A DNA stretch of 64,000 bases from JASSUD01 sp031963405 (GTDB lineage: Bacteria > Pseudomonadota > Gammaproteobacteria > Burkholderiales > Burkholderiaceae): the NCBI GenBank assembly GCA_031963405.1, contig JASSUJ010000001.1, positions 1,240,001-1,304,000 of the forward strand. The letters run 5' to 3'. Positions 54,167 through 62,720 of this stretch are shown piece after piece. How positions within the stretch are numbered: the stretch's first letter is position 1; each line of letters opens with the position of its first letter. The notes under the pieces were generated by a model, which was not told the DNA's origin, searched no databases, and saw only the letters and a list, made by a program, of their open reading frames with translations. Position numbers and translations under genes: made by a program.

Positions 54167-54268
54167 GGAAGTGTTGCAATAAGCGGGGGGCAAGGAATGC
54201 CGACGAAGACAGTACGCTAGTACGGCAAGGAGGCATGACGCCGCCCCCGGCTTATTTCAACGCTTCCG
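54167..54268. repeat. Palindromic repeat, arm type C, abutting the nadC stop
   Basis: GGAAGTGTTGCAATAAGCGG is paired with a near complement ending ATTTCAACGCTTCC. The core is AAGGAATGCCGACGAAGACAGTACGCTAGTACGGCAAGG, then AGGCATGACGCCGC. It ends directly against the stop codon of nadC (54269). Confidence 0.85.
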
Positions 54269-55123
54269 CTACGAGAGGCGGAGGGAGTAGTCGGTGGCTG
54301 AGACATCCTTAGTCAACGCCCCTATCGAAATGCGCTCAACGCCGGTGGCGGCGATTTCATGCACAGTCGCGAGAGTAACGCCACCTGAGACTTCAAGAGT
54401 GGCACGCCCTGCATTTAAACGTACTGCTTGGTGCATCGTATCGAGGGTAAAGTTATCAAGCATAATGGAAGGAGCCTGATGAGCGAGGGCTTGCTCTAGC
54501 TCTGCTAAGGTTTCCACTTCGATTTGAATTGGTACGCCTGAATTTAAAACACGTGCTGCCTCGAGCGCAGCTTGGATGCTGCCTGCCGCCGCGATGTGAT
54601 TTTCTTTAATCAAAATCCCGTCATCAAGGGCGAGTCGCTGATTTGCACCACCGCCCACGCGCACTGCATATTTCTGCGCTAAGCGCAAACCGGGCAGCGT
54701 TTTGCGCGTATCAAAAATGCGCGCGCCGGTGCCTTCAATTGCAGCCACATAACGTTGTGTCGCCGTTGCTACGCCCGAGAGCAATTGCAAGAAATTGAGG
54801 GCGGTGCGCTCCCCCGTCAACAGCACACGGGCTGGGCCATGCAAGCGACAAACTGGCTCATTCGCACGCATCACTTCGCCTTCTTGATACAGCCACTCAA
54901 GCGTTAAGTGCGGATTAAGTTGGAGAAATACTTCATTGAACCACGGTACGCCGCATAGCACCGCCGTTTCGCGGGTAACTAAATGTGCGGTGCCAACGAT
55001 ATCGGCAGGAATCAAACGGCCAGTCTGATCTTGCACGCCAATATCTTCAGCAAGTGCCTCGCTAACATTACGCTTTAGCGCTTGATCAAATAGCGCACCA
55101 TATTCATGACGGATTGCATTCAC
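54269..55123 (-). CDS. nadC: Nicotinate-nucleotide pyrophosphorylase (carboxylating)
   Basis: Quinolinate phosphoribosyltransferase making nicotinate mononucleotide for NAD synthesis. About 284 residues from GTG 55123 (VNAIRHEYGALF fits family starts; AAAAAGGCTCTTAGC precedes it); a TTG at 55153 extends the frame. LAEDIGVQDQTGRLIP, DTRKTLPGLRLAQKYAV and VGGGANQRLALDDGILIKENH are all intact, as is the LEVSGGVT barrel end. nadA lies upstream. nadB, usually adjacent in Burkholderia, is not here. Confidence 0.95.
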   Translation of the reverse strand: MNAIRHEYGALFDQALKRNVSEALAEDIGVQDQTGRLIPADIVGTAHLVTRETAVLCGVPWFNEVFLQLNPHLTLEWLYQEGEVMRANEPVCRLHGPARVLLTGERTALNFLQLLSGVATATQRYVAAIEGTGARIFDTRKTLPGLRLAQKYAVRVGGGANQRLALDDGILIKENHIAAAGSIQAALEAARVLNSGVPIQIEVETLAELEQALAHQAPSIMLDNFTLDTMHQAVRLNAGRATLEVSGGVTLATVHEIAATGVERISIGALTKDVSATDYSLRLS

Positions 55124-55239
55124 GCTAAGAGCCTTTTTAAAATTTACTAGCAAGCATCTCGCTGCCAGAAAAGAAAAAAGAAGAAAAAGAAGAAAATGAA
55201 ACGCTCGGCTACTTTGTTTGCAACTTCAGAAAACAGCCC

Positions 55240-56403
55240 TCAAGCAGGGCCAATATGGCTAAAAAGCGTTTGGTCATGGGCCAGATTACCACTAGCTTGC
55301 ACATTTTTTCCGTGGCTTGCTGCGAACGCTAGCATACGGTCAATCGGTAAGCGCGCACGCTGGGCGAGAACCGAATCAATATGAATTTGAGGACCGCCAG
55401 TTTCAAGCGTCTTAGCCAGATTAGCTAGACCATTCATCGCCATCCACGGGCAATGTGCACAGCTTTTGCAGGTCGCACTATGGCCTGCGGTAGGAGCGGC
55501 AATAAAGTGTTTACTAGGTGCCGCGGCGCGCATCTTATACAGAATGCCAAGATCGGTCGCAACAATAAATTCAGTCGCCTCTAGCTGTTGCGCAGCTGCA
55601 ATTAATTGCGTGGTCGATCCGACTACATCAGCTTGTGCCACGACTTCAGCGGGGGACTCTGGATGTACAAGAATTTTGGCTTGCGGGTGTTCGGCTCGCA
55701 ATAATTCAAGCTCGATGCCTTTAAATTCATCATGCACCAAACAGGAGCCTTGCCACAGCAGCATATCTGCGCCCGTTTTGGCTTGAATATAAGAACCTAG
55801 ATGACGATCCGGCGCCCATAAAATCTTTTCGCCGCGTGCATGCAGCGCCGCAACAATTTCCAAGCCAATCGACGAAGTTACCACCCAGTCCGCACGCGCT
55901 TTAACTGCTGCGCTCGTGTTCGCATAGACGACTACCGTGCGTTCAGGGTGCGCATCACAAAACGCGGAGAATTCTTCTATCGGGCAGCCTAAATCAAGTG
56001 AGCAAGTAGCTTCTAAGCTCGGCATTAATATACGTTTCTCAGGGCTTAAGAGCTTTGCTGTTTCCCCCATAAAGCGCACGCCCGCCACGACTAACGTAGG
56101 GGCCGCATGATCACGCCCAAACCGTGCCATTTCTAGCGAATCCGCTACACACCCGCCAGTTTCTTCAGCTAGCGCCTGCAACTCTGCGTCGACATAGTAA
56201 TGGGCGACCAAAACCGCTTGTTCTCGCTTAAGCAAGGTGCGAATGCGTTCTTTTAAGGCCTCCCGCTCAGCCATTGAAGGCGCATCAGGTACACGCGCCC
56301 AGGCGTGTCCAAGCACATTCCGCACGCTCTGCGTACTGACATGGTCAAACTTAACCGAGTCAAATTCAACTGCTTTAAGGGGTTGTTCAGTCTGTTGAGG
56401 CAT
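55240..56403 (-). CDS. nadA: Quinolinate synthase A
   Basis: Iron-sulfur enzyme condensing iminoaspartate with dihydroxyacetone phosphate to quinolinate. 387 residues, full length. Cluster cysteines are visible in EATCSLDLGCP, in the mid-protein segment and in KSCAHCPWMAMN. VLVAHYYVDAELQ and GVRFMGETAKLLSPEK mark the substrate region. It needs iminoaspartate from NadB or an aspartate dehydrogenase, neither of which is in this window. A small hairpin (56435-56468) lies just upstream. Confidence 0.97.
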   Translation of the reverse strand: MPQQTEQPLKAVEFDSVKFDHVSTQSVRNVLGHAWARVPDAPSMAEREALKERIRTLLKREQAVLVAHYYVDAELQALAEETGGCVADSLEMARFGRDHAAPTLVVAGVRFMGETAKLLSPEKRILMPSLEATCSLDLGCPIEEFSAFCDAHPERTVVVYANTSAAVKARADWVVTSSIGLEIVAALHARGEKILWAPDRHLGSYIQAKTGADMLLWQGSCLVHDEFKGIELELLRAEHPQAKILVHPESPAEVVAQADVVGSTTQLIAAAQQLEATEFIVATDLGILYKMRAAAPSKHFIAAPTAGHSATCKSCAHCPWMAMNGLANLAKTLETGGPQIHIDSVLAQRARLPIDRMLAFAASHGKNVQASGNLAHDQTLFSHIGPA

Positions 56404-56434
56404 AGCTGGGGCTATCTAAATAAATGACAAGCGA

Positions 56435-56468
56435 GCTAGGAAGGGACACTCTGCAGGCCTTCCCTAGC
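56435..56468. terminator. Hairpin between the desaturase and nadA
   Basis: GCTAGGAAGGGACACT and the near complement GGCCTTCCCTAGC form a stem with a short loop, related in sequence to short type-B elements (GGAAGG, CTCTGCA). Possible terminator of the desaturase or leader hairpin of nadA. Confidence 0.45.
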
Positions 56469-56504
56469 CCATGATTTATTCAGTTTTTCATAGTGTGATA
56501 ATTT

Positions 56505-57701
56505 TTAAGCGTAGCGCCGCAAGCGATGCGCGAATTCTTGCAAGGATTTAATGCCGCTAGCTTCAGCACGCTGACACCAGTTTTGCAACTGTTGCAATAA
56601 CTGTTCTCGCGATGCATGGGAGCGCTCCCATAAGGCGGTCAGATCACGTTGTAACTCATAAAAAGTTTGCAGCGCGTGACTATTGGCAAAAACCTGTGAA
56701 AGCTGTGCTTGCTGCAAGCTACTCAAACGTGCTTCCTGAGCATGGAACCACTTGCGCGCGCCCTTGACCAGTAAATACTTTTCTTTAACCCCTACTTCCT
56801 TAAGACGGGTTAATTCTTGACTGTAGACACGTTTTGCCGTTTTTGCGTAACGTGCCATAACGTCGTAGCGATTAGCGAGCACCGCTTGCAAACTCTCTAA
56901 ATCAAGCACTGACTTAGCTGCCTGAAGCTTAGGTGCGCGTGCCACTTTCTTCACTTTGGCCAGTCGCAATGCGCGGAGCACGCAAATATACATCCAGCCA
57001 ATATCAAACTCGTACCATTTGCTCGACAACTTGGCTGAGGTCGCAAACGCATGGTGATTGTTATGCAGTTCCTCACCACCAATCACAATGCCCCACGGGA
57101 AAATATTCGCGCTCGCATCAGCACTGTCAAAATTCCGATATCCCCAAAAATGAGCCAAGCCATTTACAACGCCGGCAGCCCAAAAAGGTATCCAAATCAT
57201 TTGTGCAGCCCATACTGTCAGCCCAACTGCACCAAACAAACTGATATCGATGATCATCATCAGTGACACACCAAGCACCGAATGTTTGGAATAAAGATTA
57301 TGCTCAAGCCAGTCATTGGGCGTGCCATGGCCGTATCTACGCATCGTCTCTTGGTTTTTCGATTCAGCCCGGTAAAGTTCCGCGCCTTCCAGCAGCACTT
57401 TCCAAATGCCTCGCGTTTGCGGGCTGTGCGGGTCTTCCTCTGTTTCACATTTGGCGTGATGCTTACGGTGAATCGCGGCCCATTGCCCAGTCACCATACC
57501 CGAGGTCAGCCACAGCCAAAAACGAAACATATGACTAATAACAGGATGTACTTCAAGCGACCGATGCGCTTGGCAGCGATGCAGATAAACCGTCACGCCA
57601 ATAATAGTGATATGGGTAACCACTAGGGTGAACAGCACAATCTTCCAAGCTGACCAGTTCATCAAGCCATGTGCTAAGAAATTAAGTAAAGAATCATACA
57701 C
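56505..57701 (-). CDS. Membrane fatty-acyl desaturase (delta-9 type)
   Basis: Acyl-CoA/acyl-lipid desaturase of the stearoyl-CoA desaturase type, about 398 residues, inserting a double bond in membrane fatty acids. The three histidine boxes are present: HRCQAHR, HRKHHAKC and EELHNNHHAF. Four membrane segments surround them. The C-terminal 120 residues are a helical extension typical of the Burkholderia version. GTG 57701 is preferred because GAGG precedes it and the following YDSLLNFLAHG matches family starts; the frame opens at 57743. Confidence 0.92.
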   Translation of the reverse strand: MYDSLLNFLAHGLMNWSAWKIVLFTLVVTHITIIGVTVYLHRCQAHRSLEVHPVISHMFRFWLWLTSGMVTGQWAAIHRKHHAKCETEEDPHSPQTRGIWKVLLEGAELYRAESKNQETMRRYGHGTPNDWLEHNLYSKHSVLGVSLMMIIDISLFGAVGLTVWAAQMIWIPFWAAGVVNGLAHFWGYRNFDSADASANIFPWGIVIGGEELHNNHHAFATSAKLSSKWYEFDIGWMYICVLRALRLAKVKKVARAPKLQAAKSVLDLESLQAVLANRYDVMARYAKTAKRVYSQELTRLKEVGVKEKYLLVKGARKWFHAQEARLSSLQQAQLSQVFANSHALQTFYELQRDLTALWERSHASREQLLQQLQNWCQRAEASGIKSLQEFAHRLRRYA

Positions 57702-57778
57702 AGGAGCGCCTCGCAACAAAAAAGCAAAACAAATATTGAACACCCAACCCGTTTCGTACCGCCGTCAGTTGAGCTAAT

Positions 57779-57876
57779 TTAGAAAAACGCTGAATAAGCC
57801 ACAGACCAGAAATGCCGACAGTGCGCTAACCCAGCACAGAGGCATGAGGGCCTCGGTTTATTCAGCACTTTTCTTA
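57779..57876. repeat. Palindromic repeat, arm type C
   Basis: TTTAGAAAAACGCTGAATAAGCC is paired with a near complement GGTTTATTCAGCACTTTTCTTA. The core AAATGCCGACAGTGCGCTAACCCAGCACAGAGGCATGA is decayed. It lies upstream of the desaturase. Confidence 0.75.
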
Positions 57877-57918
57877 GATGAGATTAATGAGAGTTTATCT
57901 CATACAGGGAAATACTGA

Positions 57919-58227
57919 CTAAAAAGGCATTTTAAAGCATGGCTGCGTCGAGTGGGGAGATTTATTTGTCGCGAACCGCTTACTTTTTTCAGCTTCTTCT
58001 GTCATCGTGCTCTTATATGGCACGGCTTCACTGGCATGGCGCTGCCAATTTTTAACGTAGGCGCGGGTGAATGCGAGAAAATTTTGGATGATCAACAGAT
58101 TCTCTGCACTCTTACGCTGCACGGCATCGCTAAAGTTGAAGCTGCCGATGCTCAAGACCAGATGCGCACTGGCCGAGTCAATGCTAATTACTTTATTGTG
58201 GCATTACGATAGCGCACTGCAAGCTGT
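57919..58227 (-). pseudogene. Possible phasin-like gene remnant
   Basis: A minus-strand frame without a good start reads NFSDAVQRKSAENLLIIQNF then AFTRAYVKNWQRHASEAVPY and a Lys/Ser/Thr-rich tail. The spacing of QxxxENLL and YxxNWQ is reminiscent of phasins (polyhydroxyalkanoate granule proteins). The frame runs upstream to a stop at about 58228 without a usable ATG. It could be a truncated gene or a chance frame; the evidence is weak. Confidence 0.25.
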
Positions 58228-58244
58228 ACCGGCACACCTAAGTT

Positions 58245-59510
58245 TCATATAACACGCTCAAGAAGCGCGGCAAAAAAACCATCAGTGCCATGCTGATGCG
58301 GCCACAACGATAAATAATCACCCGTGTTTAAGTTAATTTTTTGCTTAGCTAATGCGTCGGCGGCAGATAGCACTTTGAATTGACTATGCTGCTTCAGAAA
58401 ATCAGCAACAATCGCCTCATTTTCTGTCTCTAAAAAACTACAAGTAGCATACACAAGCCGCCCACCTGGTTTCACAAGCTGGGCTGCGTTCGCAAGTATC
58501 GACGCTTGTTTACAGGTGAACTCGGCCACCGAAGCAGGTGTTTGGCGCCACTTCAAATCTGGATTGCGGCGCAAGGTGCCAAGTCCACTGCAAGGCGCAT
58601 CCACCAGCACACAGTCAATCTTGCCGGCCAGGCGCTGCAGTTTCAGATCGTGCTCGCTGTCCAACAACATTGGCCGCACATTCGATAAACCACTTTTAGC
58701 CAGCCGCACCTTAAGTTTTTCTAGCCTCTCACCCGCCACATCAAAGGCGTACACATGGCCTGTTGAGCGCATGAGCGCACCTAAAGCAAGTGTTTTACCC
58801 CCTGCACCTGCACAAAAATCGACAACTAATTGACCACGTTTAGGCGCCATTAAGTGGCACACCAGCTGACTACCTTCGTCTTGCACCTCAAACCAGCCCT
58901 TCTCAAAGGCAGCCAGGGTATGCAAGTTAGGCTTGCCAACCAGACGTATCCCAAGCGGCGCAAAGGGTGTGGCAGCAGCCTCCAACTGCGCTTCTTGTAA
59001 GGCGGCTAATACTTCGCTGCGGCGTGCTTTAAGAGAATTAACACGCACATCGAGCGGCGCTGGAGATTGCAAAGCTAACGCCAGCTGCGCAAGCGCCTGC
59101 TGATCACAATGTTTGGAAAGAGAAGTTTGCAGCCACTGCGGCAAATTAAGTTGAAGCTCGGCAGGTAGCGTTTGCGCCAACTCGGCTGCCCGCTCAAGCC
59201 AGGCAGCCTCTGCGGCCGGAATAACCGCTGAGAAAGACCAACGCTGCTGAGCGCCTGGCGCATGCCGCAAACCCAAAAGGGCTAGCTGGCGCAGCAGCGT
59301 ACCGCTACCACTTGCAGCTAGATGCTTAAATTCCAACTGACGCCGCAAAACGGTAAAGGCCGCTTCAGCCAGCACACCGCGCTCAGTCGCGCCCAGTTGG
59401 GGATGCGCACGGAAAAACTGGCGCAGGGTGCTATCAGCAGCACTGGTGAATTTGAGTAATTCATCCAGCAGCTTTTCGCCGTGATGAATCAAGCGCTCAA
59501 GCGGCAGCAT
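58245..59510 (-). CDS. rsmB: 16S rRNA cytosine-C5 methyltransferase, RsmB/Sun family
   Basis: 421-residue NOL1/NOP2/Sun-type enzyme that makes m5C in 16S rRNA (C967 in E. coli). An N-terminal NusB-like RNA-binding part (about 1-150) precedes the SAM domain with DFCAGAGGKTLALG. The two catalytic cysteines lie in DAPCSGLGTLRRNPD and YATCSFLETENE. It overlaps purN by 14 bases, so the two are co-transcribed. Confidence 0.94.
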   Translation of the reverse strand: MLPLERLIHHGEKLLDELLKFTSAADSTLRQFFRAHPQLGATERGVLAEAAFTVLRRQLEFKHLAASGSGTLLRQLALLGLRHAPGAQQRWSFSAVIPAAEAAWLERAAELAQTLPAELQLNLPQWLQTSLSKHCDQQALAQLALALQSPAPLDVRVNSLKARRSEVLAALQEAQLEAAATPFAPLGIRLVGKPNLHTLAAFEKGWFEVQDEGSQLVCHLMAPKRGQLVVDFCAGAGGKTLALGALMRSTGHVYAFDVAGERLEKLKVRLAKSGLSNVRPMLLDSEHDLKLQRLAGKIDCVLVDAPCSGLGTLRRNPDLKWRQTPASVAEFTCKQASILANAAQLVKPGGRLVYATCSFLETENEAIVADFLKQHSQFKVLSAADALAKQKINLNTGDYLSLWPHQHGTDGFFAALLERVI

Positions 59511-60144
59511 GTTGGTCCGCCATCCAAGATTGCGACTCAGACGTAGTGAGCGTGACGTGCTCGCCTGTAAGAATAAGCTGCTCCTGGATAAACCAACGCA
59601 CAGCTCGCGGGTAAATCACGTGTTCAGTAGCCAACACACGTTGCGCGAGGGTTGCCTCATCATCGCTTGCTAGTACAGGCACGGCTGACTGCGCCACAAT
59701 TGGGCCATGGTCAAGCACCGGCGTAACAAAATGAACCGTAGCACCATGCACCTTAACGCCTGCGTCAAGCGCCTGCTGATGGGTATGCAAACCTGGAAAA
59801 CTCGGCAATAGTGACGGATGTACATTGAGCAAACGCCCTTTATAGTGCATCACAAAAGCTTCACCTAGCACACGCATAAAGCCCGCCAGCAACACCAAAT
59901 CAGGGGAAAAAGAATCAACCACTTCAGCGAGCCGTTGATCAAATAAGGCACGCTCAGGATAATCGCGTGAACTGACAACAGCCGTAGCAATGCCGTGTTC
60001 TTTGGCAAACGCCAAGCCGGGGGCATCAGCGCGGTTCGCAATCACAGCAGTTACACGAGCTGGCCACTGCTCAGCACGACATGCACGCACTAGTGCCTGC
60101 ATATTGCTGCCACGCCCAGAGATCAAAATGACAAGATTTTTCAT
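59497..60144 (-). CDS. purN: Phosphoribosylglycinamide formyltransferase
   Basis: Folate-dependent GAR transformylase of purine synthesis, 215 residues. The N-terminal loop ISGRGSNMQAL, the formyl-folate site around NVHPSLLPSFPGLHTHQQAL, the catalytic His-x-Val region HGATVHFVT and the conserved Asp in LDHGPIVAQ are intact. The start MKNLVILISG is at 60144. rsmB begins inside its 3' end. Confidence 0.96.
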   Translation of the reverse strand: MKNLVILISGRGSNMQALVRACRAEQWPARVTAVIANRADAPGLAFAKEHGIATAVVSSRDYPERALFDQRLAEVVDSFSPDLVLLAGFMRVLGEAFVMHYKGRLLNVHPSLLPSFPGLHTHQQALDAGVKVHGATVHFVTPVLDHGPIVAQSAVPVLASDDEATLAQRVLATEHVIYPRAVRWFIQEQLILTGEHVTLTTSESQSWMADQHAAA

Positions 60145-60237
60145 GCGGCGATTCTACCAAACTGACCACTTTTAATTTGCTGAGATTTGATGAGGACTCG
60201 AGAAAAAGTTAAAAGCGTGCAATTTTACCGCTCAGGC

Positions 60238-60289
60238 TAGGAAACCTCTGCATGCTCTCTGTAGCGGCGTCATGCAGAAGCTTCCTAGC
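60238..60289. repeat. Palindromic repeat, arm type B, short form
   Basis: CTAGGAAACCTCTGCATG is paired with CATGCAGAAGCTTCCTAG around CTCTCTGTAGCGGCGT. The left half of the core is deleted. It lies between purN and the following orphan gene. Confidence 0.7.
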
Positions 60290-60333
60290 TTAGCTTTATA
60301 TAAACACACTTGTTTAGAACTCACTTCATAAAG

Positions 60334-61158
60334 TTAAAATTTGCGCGCTTTTGCTTTTGATTTTTCTGATTTTTTTCCTTTGATAGCAGAGCAAGAAACT
60401 TTCGCGCTAACCATATTCCCCCCTATAGATAATGCAGCTAACGCCGGCGAAAGTTTTGCGGAAACAGCCAATGGCAGAGCTGCGGCCGTTTTTATCGTAC
60501 TAACCCCAAGCACCGTCACTCCCTTATCAGAGAGAGACAACTCAACTTGCTCTGTCTTCGCTTGAGCAGTATCTTTTTTAGGATGATTTTGCGCGGCTAC
60601 CTCTCTCATCATACTTGCAGCACTATTAGCGACAATACTGAGCGCTGCTTTACCTGAAGCAGAGAAGTTATATTTAATTGCCAAATTCTGGGCAGTAGCA
60701 ATAACCCCTGCATTGCAGGCCGTAAGATTTTCTATGGTTTTGGCATCTTCTGAAGAAAATGATGTACTTTCTAAGCCGCATTTTTTCTGCCAACTTTCCA
60801 TTCCCACATTTACACCAGTCACCGCTACCTGAAACACAAGTTCGCTGGCTACCTTGCCTGCTAGGGTTCTGCTGAGTACTTTTGTCACTCCCTGCCTAAT
60901 CGCAGTGCTTACCGCCCCAGCCATCGCACCAGAAAAGGCATTGTCGATAATTTTCTTGTATTCATTATCAAGAGAATGGATGTCTACCATTGCTGCACTT
61001 ACCTGCGCGCTATCCAAGCCCATCTCTTGTGCATAATGCTTACCAAACAACTGCAGCCCTTTAAAAGCTTCGCCACTCGTGTTTTGAGTCTTTTCTTTTT
61101 CTTCGCGCTCTTCTGAGAAAACAAGAGAGGTTCGAGTAGAGTTTTTATTTTCTGCCAT
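60334..61158 (-). CDS. Orphan Ala/Ser-rich protein, effector or translocator candidate
   Basis: No recognised family. 274 residues from ATG 61158, which follows AAAAGGAGCATTTT. A charged N-terminus (1-30, rich in Glu, Lys, Thr and Ser) is followed by Gly/Ala-rich, moderately hydrophobic helices (about 75-120 and 220-255) and a very basic C-terminus (KGKKSEKSKAKARK). There is no signal peptide. The leader has an inverted repeat at 61191-61223 and a smaller one around the ribosome site. It lies between purN and ribF on its own. Hydrophobic helices without a Sec signal would suit a T3SS translocator or host-membrane effector, but this is a guess. Confidence 0.7.
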   Translation of the reverse strand: MAENKNSTRTSLVFSEEREEKEKTQNTSGEAFKGLQLFGKHYAQEMGLDSAQVSAAMVDIHSLDNEYKKIIDNAFSGAMAGAVSTAIRQGVTKVLSRTLAGKVASELVFQVAVTGVNVGMESWQKKCGLESTSFSSEDAKTIENLTACNAGVIATAQNLAIKYNFSASGKAALSIVANSAASMMREVAAQNHPKKDTAQAKTEQVELSLSDKGVTVLGVSTIKTAAALPLAVSAKLSPALAALSIGGNMVSAKVSCSAIKGKKSEKSKAKARKF

Positions 61159-61190
61159 AAAATGCTCCTTTTAAAAGCATTCTGCAGAAA

Positions 61191-61223
61191 ATTGGAATAG
61201 TTAAAAATTAGAACTATTCCAAT
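61191..61223. promoter_or_regulatory. Perfect inverted repeat in the orphan gene leader
   Basis: ATTGGAATAGTT and AACTATTCCAAT form a perfect 12 bp stem around nine bases, 33-65 bp upstream of the orphan ATG. In the minus-strand RNA it is followed by TTTTC, so it may be an attenuator or an operator for a dimeric repressor. Nothing else is seen in the 61159-61554 gap. Confidence 0.5.
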
Positions 61224-61554
61224 AGATGCTCCTAGGCTGCGCAATTGTTTTAAGTTTTTGAGGCAAGATAAGATAAGAAAAATAAATAAACTACCAGCAG
61301 ACTCTTCTGCCCCCACGCCCTTACGGCACACTATAAAAGCGGCCTGGAGTGACTGCTGCTACGTGAGCACATCAGTGAGGACAGTTTATGGAAAGTTTGA
61401 GAAGCAGCTTTTATGGCTTTTGAGCTAGCCGCTTAAACTCATATTGAGTGTTTATAATGCTGAGTTTTGCGGCATGTAGGCCTTCCGTAGGTTTGAAGAC
61501 AATCCATCATGTGCCGCCCCACTGCACCATCAACTGGCATTCTTTATAGCCCCC

Positions 61555-62505
61555 GTGAAAGTTTTTAGAAGCCTTCCAGACGCCACCAACTGCGCACCTT
61601 GCGCCTTGACGATTGGCAATTTTGATGGGGTGCATCGCGGCCATCAGGCGCTACTCGCGCATTTACGTAACAAGGCTACGCAGCTTGGTTTGCCGATAGC
61701 CGTGCTGACGTTTGAGCCCCATCCCCGCGAATTCTTTAATCCGCTGGCAGCGCCTGCGCGTATTACGCCTTTGCGCGATAAACTCGAGATGCTGCGCGCA
61801 AGCGGCGTGGAACGAGTTATCGTTGCGCGCTTCAACGCCAAGTTTGCGCACCAAACGCCTGATGATTTTGTGCAACGCATCCTAGTCAATAGCTTGCAGG
61901 CACGTCTGATCGTTGTCGGTGATGATTTTCGTTATGGCGCACAGCGTGCAGGTGACTTTGCCACGCTCCGAGCAGCAGGCCTGCGCCATGGCTTTACCGT
62001 TGAGCAAATGCCCACGCTAGCGGCTTCTAATGGCACGCGTATTTCCAGCTCAGCCGTACGTGCTGCTTTAAGCCGCGGAGATTTAGACAGCGCGCGCGCC
62101 TTACTTGGCTTTAGCTACGCCATTAGCGGGCATGTTATCTATGGCAAACAATGGGGGCGAAAGCTCGGCTTTCCTACTTTGAATCTGCGGATTGCGCCTA
62201 AACGCTTAGCGTTAACCGGCATCTGTATAGTGCAGGTATATGGATTGGATGAGCCTGATAGCCCTGATGCGCAACCTCTGCCAGGCGTTGCAAGCCTCGG
62301 GTGGCGGCCAACCATTGATGCAGCAGGGCAATTGCTGCTTGAAGTACATATGCTGAATTGGCAAGGCAACGCTTACGGCAAGCGTGTCCGGGTCGAATTT
62401 CTAAAAAAACTGCGGGATGAAGAAAAATACGCCGATCTGACTCTATTAAGAGAGGCCATTGCGCAAGATGTAGAACAGGCCCGCCTTTTTTTCAACCTGC
62501 ACTAG
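61555..62505 (+). CDS. ribF: Bifunctional riboflavin kinase / FAD synthetase
   Basis: 316 residues; makes FMN and FAD. The N-terminal nucleotidyl-transferase domain has TIGNFDGVHRGHQALL (20-35) and GDDFRYGAQRAGD; the C-terminal kinase domain has GKQWGRKLGFPTLNL and the LEVHMLNW strand. The GTG start at 61555 gives the normal family N-terminus MKVFRSLPD. Its stop lies at the start of a 112 bp tandem duplication. ileS follows, as in many proteobacteria. Confidence 0.96.
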   Translation: MKVFRSLPDATNCAPCALTIGNFDGVHRGHQALLAHLRNKATQLGLPIAVLTFEPHPREFFNPLAAPARITPLRDKLEMLRASGVERVIVARFNAKFAHQTPDDFVQRILVNSLQARLIVVGDDFRYGAQRAGDFATLRAAGLRHGFTVEQMPTLAASNGTRISSSAVRAALSRGDLDSARALLGFSYAISGHVIYGKQWGRKLGFPTLNLRIAPKRLALTGICIVQVYGLDEPDSPDAQPLPGVASLGWRPTIDAAGQLLLEVHMLNWQGNAYGKRVRVEFLKKLRDEEKYADLTLLREAIAQDVEQARLFFNLH

Positions 62506-62720
62506 CGTTACTACTTAAATCAGTAGACTTATCAATATTAGAACCTGTTTAGGGTTTTCCTAGCGCCCTTGCGCCGACGCAGACAGTACAAAACGTAGGC
62601 AAGGCGAGCTGCACTAGCGTTTACCTAAATCAGTAGACTTATCAACATTAGAACCTGTTTAGGGTTTCCCTAGTGGCCTGGCGCCGCCGCAGACAGTACA
62701 AAACGTACGGCAAGGCGGTG
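62497..62720. repeat. 112 bp tandem duplication spanning the ribF stop and a palindromic repeat
   Basis: CTGCACTAGCGTTACTAC (62497) and CTGCACTAGCGTTTACC (62609) begin two units of about 112 bp. Both continue through AAATCAGTAGACTTATCAA and a type-A element start. The first unit ends halfway through its palindrome. Confidence 0.85.
62538..62608. repeat. Left half of a type-A palindromic repeat
   Basis: TTAGAACCTGTTTAGGGTTT, then CTAGCGCCCTTGCGCCGACGC and the core AGACAGTACAAAACGTAGGCAAGGC; no right arm follows because the next tandem unit begins. Confidence 0.75.
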
